Shown piece after piece: positions 58,101-64,000 of a DNA stretch of 64,000 nt (its first letter is position 1; each line of letters begins with the position of its first letter). The translations under genes and the position numbers were made by a program. Source of the DNA: Aureobasidium sp. EXF-3400 (taxonomy: Eukaryota > Ascomycota > Dothideomycetes > Dothideales > Saccotheciaceae); the NCBI GenBank assembly GCA_024195585.1, contig SWBL01000231.1, forward strand, positions 19,622 through 83,621, given 5' to 3'. The notes beneath the pieces are model-generated. The model had not been told where the DNA came from. It did no database searches and saw only the letters and a list, made by a program, of their open reading frames with translations.

Positions 58101-60833
58101 AGCTATATCCATACACTGGACGCCGCCGCGAACCTTGCAGAACGGCTGCTGGCAGAGCCAGGTAAGGTGACAGATATTATGGTTCTGCAGGTTTCACCTC
58201 CCTTGAGTACTGGCGCAGCTCTAGGAGAAGAAGAAGATTCTAGGACACAGCCTGTATGTTCCCTCGAAAGCGAAAACGACTTCATGAGAAGCTCCTCGAG
58301 CAGTTCCAACCACATCACGTCTGAGAGGGAAAGAGCCATGATCGTGCCGGCTAAGAACAGTGAAGCCAATGTCATGGAAAACTTTGATTCAATACAGACC
58401 ACTTACACCCAGCCTCACGGTTTCATGCAAGACAGCGAGAATGTACATGGCGAAGACGATCAGCTGAGCTGTAGGGTAGGCTGTAAAACGGCTGTAGGGG
58501 GTAGGACTCTTGCCGATAGCGACGACATCATGCAGCAAGACCAGCTTGACTCTCTAGCCGGACAGAAAGTGCGCAGAGAGGATAGAGCGATTGAGGAAAG
58601 ACTACTGGCTCGCGTGAGAGATCATGGATTGAGACAACTTCCAGACGCGATCGCTGACGAAGTCAGCGGCGAAGAGCCACACCGAAGACTGGAACTACTT
58701 GAGATGAATGGAATGGATTCAAACCAGTCTGAAAATGAGAAAGGGAGGTCAGCCCACAATGACAGCGAGAAGACCCAAGCTCACCTACAAGGCAACGAGC
58801 ACAATGGCGTCGCCGATGTTGCCAATCCTGACACTGCCCAATGCTTCGATAGTGTGGCTCATCAGGCCAATAGATCTTGGCACAATGACCATCCGACTAA
58901 CGACTTGATGGATAATCGGGCACATGGTCTGGAAGCGGTACGCATGACTACACTACCACAGTCCAGAAGTCATGGTCAAGAGGTGACAGAGAAGGGTTGC
59001 TCCAGCGGTCTCGATGGGGGGCGCATGAGTAGCGGGCTCGTGCCCACTCCTCCACACTGTCTCCTGATTCCAGACAAAGATTCGGCACCAGTCCATGTGG
59101 ACCCGACTTGTACTGTCGACGAACGAAACTTGAGTCAGCATCAGAGCCCAGTATCATGCATCGGCTCCGGTGTACCTCAACAATACTCAACAGATTACTA
59201 CGCTGGCGAAGAATCGGGCGCTGCTGATCATCCGCTAAAAACGTCAACCTCGGACCAGTCTGCGTCGTCGCGAACTGAAGAAGGACGGGGTCAGAAGAGA
59301 CCGAGAAAAATGTCCCACGAAGGTTACAAGAACAAGCATCCGAAATTCGAAGAAGGTATCAATGCAGAAGTCTTGGCCGGATCAACAACAAAAAGGAGAG
59401 AATCAGAAAGTTCTATAGCATTCCTAGGGCCTTTTAGCTTCACTGCAGAGGATGGCGCATCTACGTCTTTCCAGAATGAGCCGACTCGGGAGAAAACGAC
59501 TTTATTCTCTACCGCGCAGCTAGGAACAGTTTCTATGGAGAGTGACGATCGAAAAAATCGCGCGAAAGACGTGGAAAAGCAAGACGGATTTATGCAGTCT
59601 ATGATCTCGCCAGACGAGAATTTGCTTGAAGACGACCAGTCGATAGAATCCGCGTCCAGGTGTACTGACGATAGACAAATTATTATGCCAACTAGCATCT
59701 CAAACAGCAGTTCAATCTCGACGTTCGAAGACATGGTTGATCAAGGAATCACGAGAGGCGAGGATCTAAGCTCAAGACAACCTGCGTCCTCGCCACTTGA
59801 AGAAGTACATGGTCGAAAGAGACCGAGAGAGACATCTGCAGATGAACAGAACCACACGAATAAGCGGCATAGACCTACATCAACGCTCAAAGAGATTAGC
59901 CACAGAGATAGTACAAGGCGAGATATGACAGCTTCAGGCAACGGTCGATGTGAAAGGATCACAGGTTCGAGTGACATCGAGATGACGGACTCGTCTACCC
60001 TTCTCGACCAGGATCATGACCCCCAGAGTGGTCATGGTCTAGAAAGCAAGGACAATACAGATGAATCCATCAAGCTCGGCAGAATGACCTTGGTTTCTGC
60101 GAACGGCGGTTGGAAAGCTTTGATCGAGAAAAACAAACGCGAAAGAGAGAGGACGAAGCTTAGAACTCGACATGCGAGAAACATTCTACAGCAGATGCGA
60201 AGGGAAAGAGAGAGTGGTATTGCTGTCGTGTTTCCTAAAGAGTTCACCTCCATGCCGCCATGTGGGAACCCACCGAGTATTCGGGATGGAGAAACTCCAG
60301 AAGCCACACGTGTGTTCACAACCCTGGAAAGCGAGGTCAATAACGTACAGTTGGGCAATCAAGAAGGCATCAGCTCATCTTTAGACGACCAAGACAGACA
60401 GAGACAGCCTGAGTCGTCATCAAAGAGGATAATAGTGTGTGAGTCCAATTCCAGGGTTGCCATCCATGGGAACAGTCCTGTCGAACAACATGATATGACA
60501 CGTCAGGCTCAAAGTGACGTCGAAAGTAATAACTCAGCCACAGCGACAGTTCTCATGGACAGTCAAATGGATGGCACACAGCCAACGAAGAATCACCATG
60601 ATGAAGGGCATTGCGATGACCCGATCAGCAAAGATGTTCTCAATGCCAAGCAAACACTCAAATTCGGTAGCGTCCTGGAACAGACTTCACATGGCTCTGC
60701 TGCCCATATTATGAACTCTATGGGTTACGAAGAGATTGCGCAGCCGGAAGGTGATTCTGGTGGTAGTGAGATCGTCGATTATGCGGCGGTGATTGACAAC
60801 TTCAGTCAGACGGTTCCGGAGCTAGAACGATGA
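55182..60833 (+). CDS. large disordered/coiled-coil protein, 1844 residues, probably nuclear
   Basis: Three exons: 55182-56228, 56291-56872, 56928-60833; introns 62 and 55 nt, both phase 0 (GTAAGG/CACAG and GTCTGT/GCAG). ATG 55182 is the first in frame. Residues 1-160 are helical and more ordered; 350-540 form long charged helices (RNLELE, KKLAEK, FKKLII), likely coiled coil. Most of exon 3 is Ser/Asp/Glu/Gln-rich and disordered. Basic clusters resembling nuclear signals occur at about 838-855 (KARKARKARLSARKQK), about 1328 (QKRPRK) and about 1504 (RKRPRE). The last two lie in a duplicated block following SS-x2-EE-x2-G-x-KRPR. No enzyme or known domain seen. A scaffold or chromatin-related role is only a guess. 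Confidence 0.72.
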
Positions 60834-61819
60834 TAGCTTAGATATTGACTTGCTGCCAAGCTGTAGCTCTTGAAAGATCTGGAAATGCGTATTGCTACTG
60901 CACTTAGATGGGCACATAGTATCATGATTAGTTCTGACCCAGAACGAACTTCCTGAGATCTTGAAAAAGCTGTGCAGAAGCTGCAACAGCTGTAGCGTAG
61001 CTAAGTCTGCCGATCAGCGCTCGATACGGCTGACCAAAAATGTTACTGTAAGCTAGCAGAGGTCATAGCTACCTGGATTATTCTTGTATGGCATCAATCT
61101 ATCTCGGCTTACTGCGTTCTCCACTCCGGCTTTCCCACACAGTCATGATCAATATTTCTATCACTGTTCACAACGTTTCCATCAATCATGATCATGCTGA
61201 TAGTTCTTTGTGAGAATTGCGATGTTCCTGCGCTTTGAAATCGATGACAAACTCTGTATATAGCTCTCGCCCTACCCAGAGTGAGTGCAAACCCAGTGAA
61301 GCAGTGCCTTATCGGAAACCATACGGTTGTTCCCACTGAGCCGAAGTTTTTAAACAATCTTGTACTACCAAAGGATCTGTATCGGTACGCGAGCATTCCT
61401 CAAACTGATGTATCTTACAACAGTATAGGTACTGTGACCGTCAGCATCTTTGTAGACTCGCCACACAAGCTTCATCATGCTATCCGAGACCCATCTGCCA
61501 TCTTTTGTCTGTAGTCTTGTGGTACCCAGTGTCAAGTAACGCCTCCACTAGTGACAGGGGTTTAATCTAGTCTATCTTACTGGATCCTATTCTCAACCAG
61601 TAGAGAGGGATCCAAACTGCATGTCTTAGATGTTTTTCAAGCGTTCAGTATATCTGGCACTGACATGAAGGAATTCCACATCAGCACGAAACGAACTCCA
61701 GTTGCTATATACAGTCGAGATAGGAGGGGTTCCTTGTACAGACGATTTAGAAAGATGCTGCAGGGGAAGCGATTCGCCGCCTGAGATGCGCAAGATACCA
61801 AGCTGGTGAATGTCGCAGA
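60834..61819. other. intergenic, nothing recognised
   Basis: Short frames under 100 codons; no repeats. Confidence 0.5.
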
Positions 61820-62251
61820 TCATTCTGCTTTGAGTGGTCTCCAGCGGCCATCGCTATAATCAAAGATTGCGCCTTCTCGCTTTGATTGACCAAGTTTCTG
61901 TGAGATCTCTGAAAGCATTACCTTCGAAAGCTGACATTGAGGCTGCCAGTATTGCTGAGGGTTTTCTTCTATCCTGACTCGCACTAATTGTCCTTTTGCG
62001 TGATTTATGTAGTTGTGTAGTTTGAGTGCCTCAGTCTGGAGCTCTACCGAGGTGCCATGTCGCGGCGAGATCTCGCAGATTCTTTCTAGGCTTCTGGCTG
62101 CTTTTTGGATCAAGGGCCTGAATTTAGAGTCTTCAAGGCTAGTGATCTCCACATCATCGATATGACGCGCCACCCACTCCAATGTTTCCACAGCTTTTGT
62201 GATCTCTGTCTGTGCTCTCAGGATGGAGAGGTCGTTACCGTTCTGATCCAT
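61820..62251 (-). CDS. hypothetical helical protein
   Basis: 143 residues from ATG 62251, almost entirely charged helix (ITKAVETLEWVARHID, ALKLHNYINHAKG), ending in a Trp-Arg-rich tail. No signal peptide or domain. A second ATG frame begins at 61823, overlapping the stop by a few bases, so an unrecognised 3' exon is possible. It could be a small regulator or a fragment; its closeness to the patatin gene may be incidental. Confidence 0.5.
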   Translation of the reverse strand: MDQNGNDLSILRAQTEITKAVETLEWVARHIDDVEITSLEDSKFRPLIQKAARSLERICEISPRHGTSVELQTEALKLHNYINHAKGQLVRVRIEENPQQYWQPQCQLSKVMLSEISQKLGQSKREGAIFDYSDGRWRPLKAE

Positions 62252-62707
62252 AGTTTCTTTGGCTGCTATGGAATCGGCGCCTTTTTCCTCGGTCTATATA
62301 ACTATACGGAATTCTGTAAACATTACGTAAAGTATTATCAACAGAATTCCCCGCATCGTAGTCGACCGAAAGCTCTATGGTCTTCGGTGACACCTTATCA
62401 CTATAGACGCGACCAGATCTCCAGACGAGCTTGGAAGCTCGACATCGTCTCCAAGCATTCATGACCACATATGTGACCACCAATGACGGAGCATGAGCAC
62501 GCTCTATGTGCAAATGAGCTCACTTAAAAGAAGCCAGCCGTAAGCCGAACAGTACTCCAAGAGGGACAAGGCAGGGGTGACGAGCTCATCATGCAGGGCA
62601 ACTGCAGATCACCACTCGTATCGTTACATATGAGGCATTGTGTGAGGGCATCAGGTCAAACGTCTGGTGATGAATCGAGTTATCACTACTCATCTAACAA
62701 CGAGTCC
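62252..62707. other. intergenic, nothing recognised
   Basis: It separates the small helical gene from the 3' end of the patatin-like gene. Confidence 0.5.
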
Positions 62708-64000
62708 TCAGCCTCTTTTACGTTTGCGTCTCTCACTTAGTGCTACTGGCAGATAATCGCTCTGTGCTTCTCGAAGCTGCGCGATGGTAAATGGAGATCC
62801 ACTAATTTGATGTACCCAAGATGGGTGAACAAGTTCGATCTTGAATGAGTCGGTGCTTATCGTATGTGAAATCTCGACTTCTGTCGCGGCGGACACCTCG
62901 ACTTCCACATCCTCGACTCTAAGGCGCAATGTGGGGTATATTTTCCGGAATCTTTCGAACTCCTGCTCGGTCAGATGTGTTTTGATAATCCCTACTTGTA
63001 GGATGTTTCCATGTTTCTCTCCTTTGCGCAGTTTGTAGCCAAGCTCAAAGTAGAAGAGAGAGGCAATTAGGCGCCTCGCTACTGTTTCACACTTGGCGGA
63101 AAATAGCTGAGCTGAAATTGAATCCGAGTCCAGTATCGCCTTGACGGAACTGTCCAATGAAGATATCGATGACTGCTCATCTAGCGACACTTCGTTCATA
63201 TGTAATCTTGGATTCAATCGCACCAGATCCTCCATCCTTCCATTTCTCAGCATCTTCGTCAAGTCATGTTGTCTCTCTGCGTTCAGGGACTCTTCGAATA
63301 CCTTGAGATACCTCTTGAACACTGACGTTCCAGTCAGAGGCGCTGTGAAAAGGCGTCCGCACCCCACTGATACGACGAGGGGATCGGTGTGATGCAATGA
63401 TGCAAGCAGATTGGCTTCGTTGATTGCAATGGCAGATGGGTTGTTGTGGCTCAGTCCGCCATCTTGATACACCTTACCGAGCAGTGTTACGGACTTCCAG
63501 AATCTGTCCCAGGAATGTTAGCAAGATCAATCAATGAATCTCTCATCCCATAGAAGTTATGTGCGTACCCCGGCGCAGCAGATGTTGCGCGAGCCCTAGA
63601 TATGCCGATAAGCAAAGCTGCTATGAGTTTCATGCCCAACGCAGACTTACACCTCCCATATCCTCAGCGATTGGTAGGTATTGCCCATTTCAGGCCACCT
63701 GTAAGCTCCAGTCTTGCGATGACGCGATTTGTTGTAGTTGGTAAATACCGTCGTTTCTGAGCTCGACGCTTGATTCACAACGACAGCAACTTTGCTTGAA
63801 TGTTCGAGGCTGGCCTGAATCATGAGGGATGTATCGCCAAAGCTTTCCATAAGTATTCTTTCGATTGGAGCTGAGTCGTATATGCTATCGAAGAAGATAA
63901 GCCTGGCGGTATTGAACAGTACGTCGGACCAACCACCGCTGAGACGCGACAGAAGTCTTGTACAGCGGCTTTTTGGGACGAAAAGCTGCTCCGTGAACTT
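62708..64000 (-). CDS. patatin-like phospholipase, C-terminal 390 residues (5' end outside window)
   Basis: Partial gene. Exons in view: 64000-63651, 63595-63569, 63503-62708; introns 55 nt (GTAAGT) and 65 nt (GTACGC, perfect GCTAAC branch site). The assembled frame runs unbroken from the edge. It shows the late patatin motifs: VFTNYN, IWEVARATSAAPG, and YQDGGLSHNNPS, whose DGG Asp is the second half of the Ser-Asp catalytic dyad. The oxyanion glycines and GxSxG nucleophile should lie beyond 64000 and are not seen. After the lipase core comes a helical region of about 200 residues ending in a basic tail (ERRKRKRG). Fungal patatins hydrolyse membrane lipids, and some are effector domains of NLR-like receptors; no NB-ARC is visible in this part. 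Confidence 0.9.

Overview
The window is eukaryotic nuclear DNA from a filamentous ascomycete (Pezizomycotina). The gene style fits a Dothideomycete such as the Mycosphaerellales, but that placement is an inference. The evidence is many 40-80 nt GT-AG introns with CTGAC/CTAAC branch sites, plus the gene families present: GH18 chitinase, GH17 glucanase, fungal O-methyltransferase, SAT4/rhodopsin-type membrane protein, patatin-like lipase and F-box-like proteins. There are no operons. I found no tRNA, rRNA, CRISPR or intact transposon. Several reading frames open with TTG/GTG, so starts were moved to ATG codons or to spliced upstream exons.

Layout. 0-9 kb: a secreted double-psi beta-barrel protein, a coiled-coil protein and one member (A) of an unrecognised protein family. 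9.8-13.2 kb: an unusual histone H4 variant and a winged-helix/coiled-coil protein. 13.2-24.4 kb: gene-poor, with a SAT4-type membrane protein whose first coding junction looks broken and a decayed HHxxxD acyltransferase. 24.4-34.1 kb: small multi-exon orphan genes, including a tail-to-tail pair overlapping by 35 bp, and a multi-pass membrane protein. 34.8-38.5 kb: a complete chitinase and a complete O-methyltransferase. 38.5-42.9 kb: gene-poor, with tandem repeats. 42.9-49.7 kb: family member B, a GH17 beta-1,3-glucanase, an F-box-like protein and a thaumatin-like secreted protein. 51-55 kb: small orphans. 55.2-60.8 kb: a 1844-residue disordered/coiled-coil protein. 61.8-64 kb: a small orphan and a patatin-like phospholipase that runs off the right edge.

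Functional reading. Four secreted cell-wall-type proteins (double-psi barrel, chitinase, GH17, thaumatin-like) share the window but are dispersed. No polyketide or peptide synthase is present, so the methyltransferase and acyltransferase do not make a metabolite cluster. The most notable items are the H4 variant, which has lost K12, K16 and K20 but has a normal core and a conserved spliced C-terminus, and the two diverged members of an undescribed family at 7.5 and 42.9 kb.
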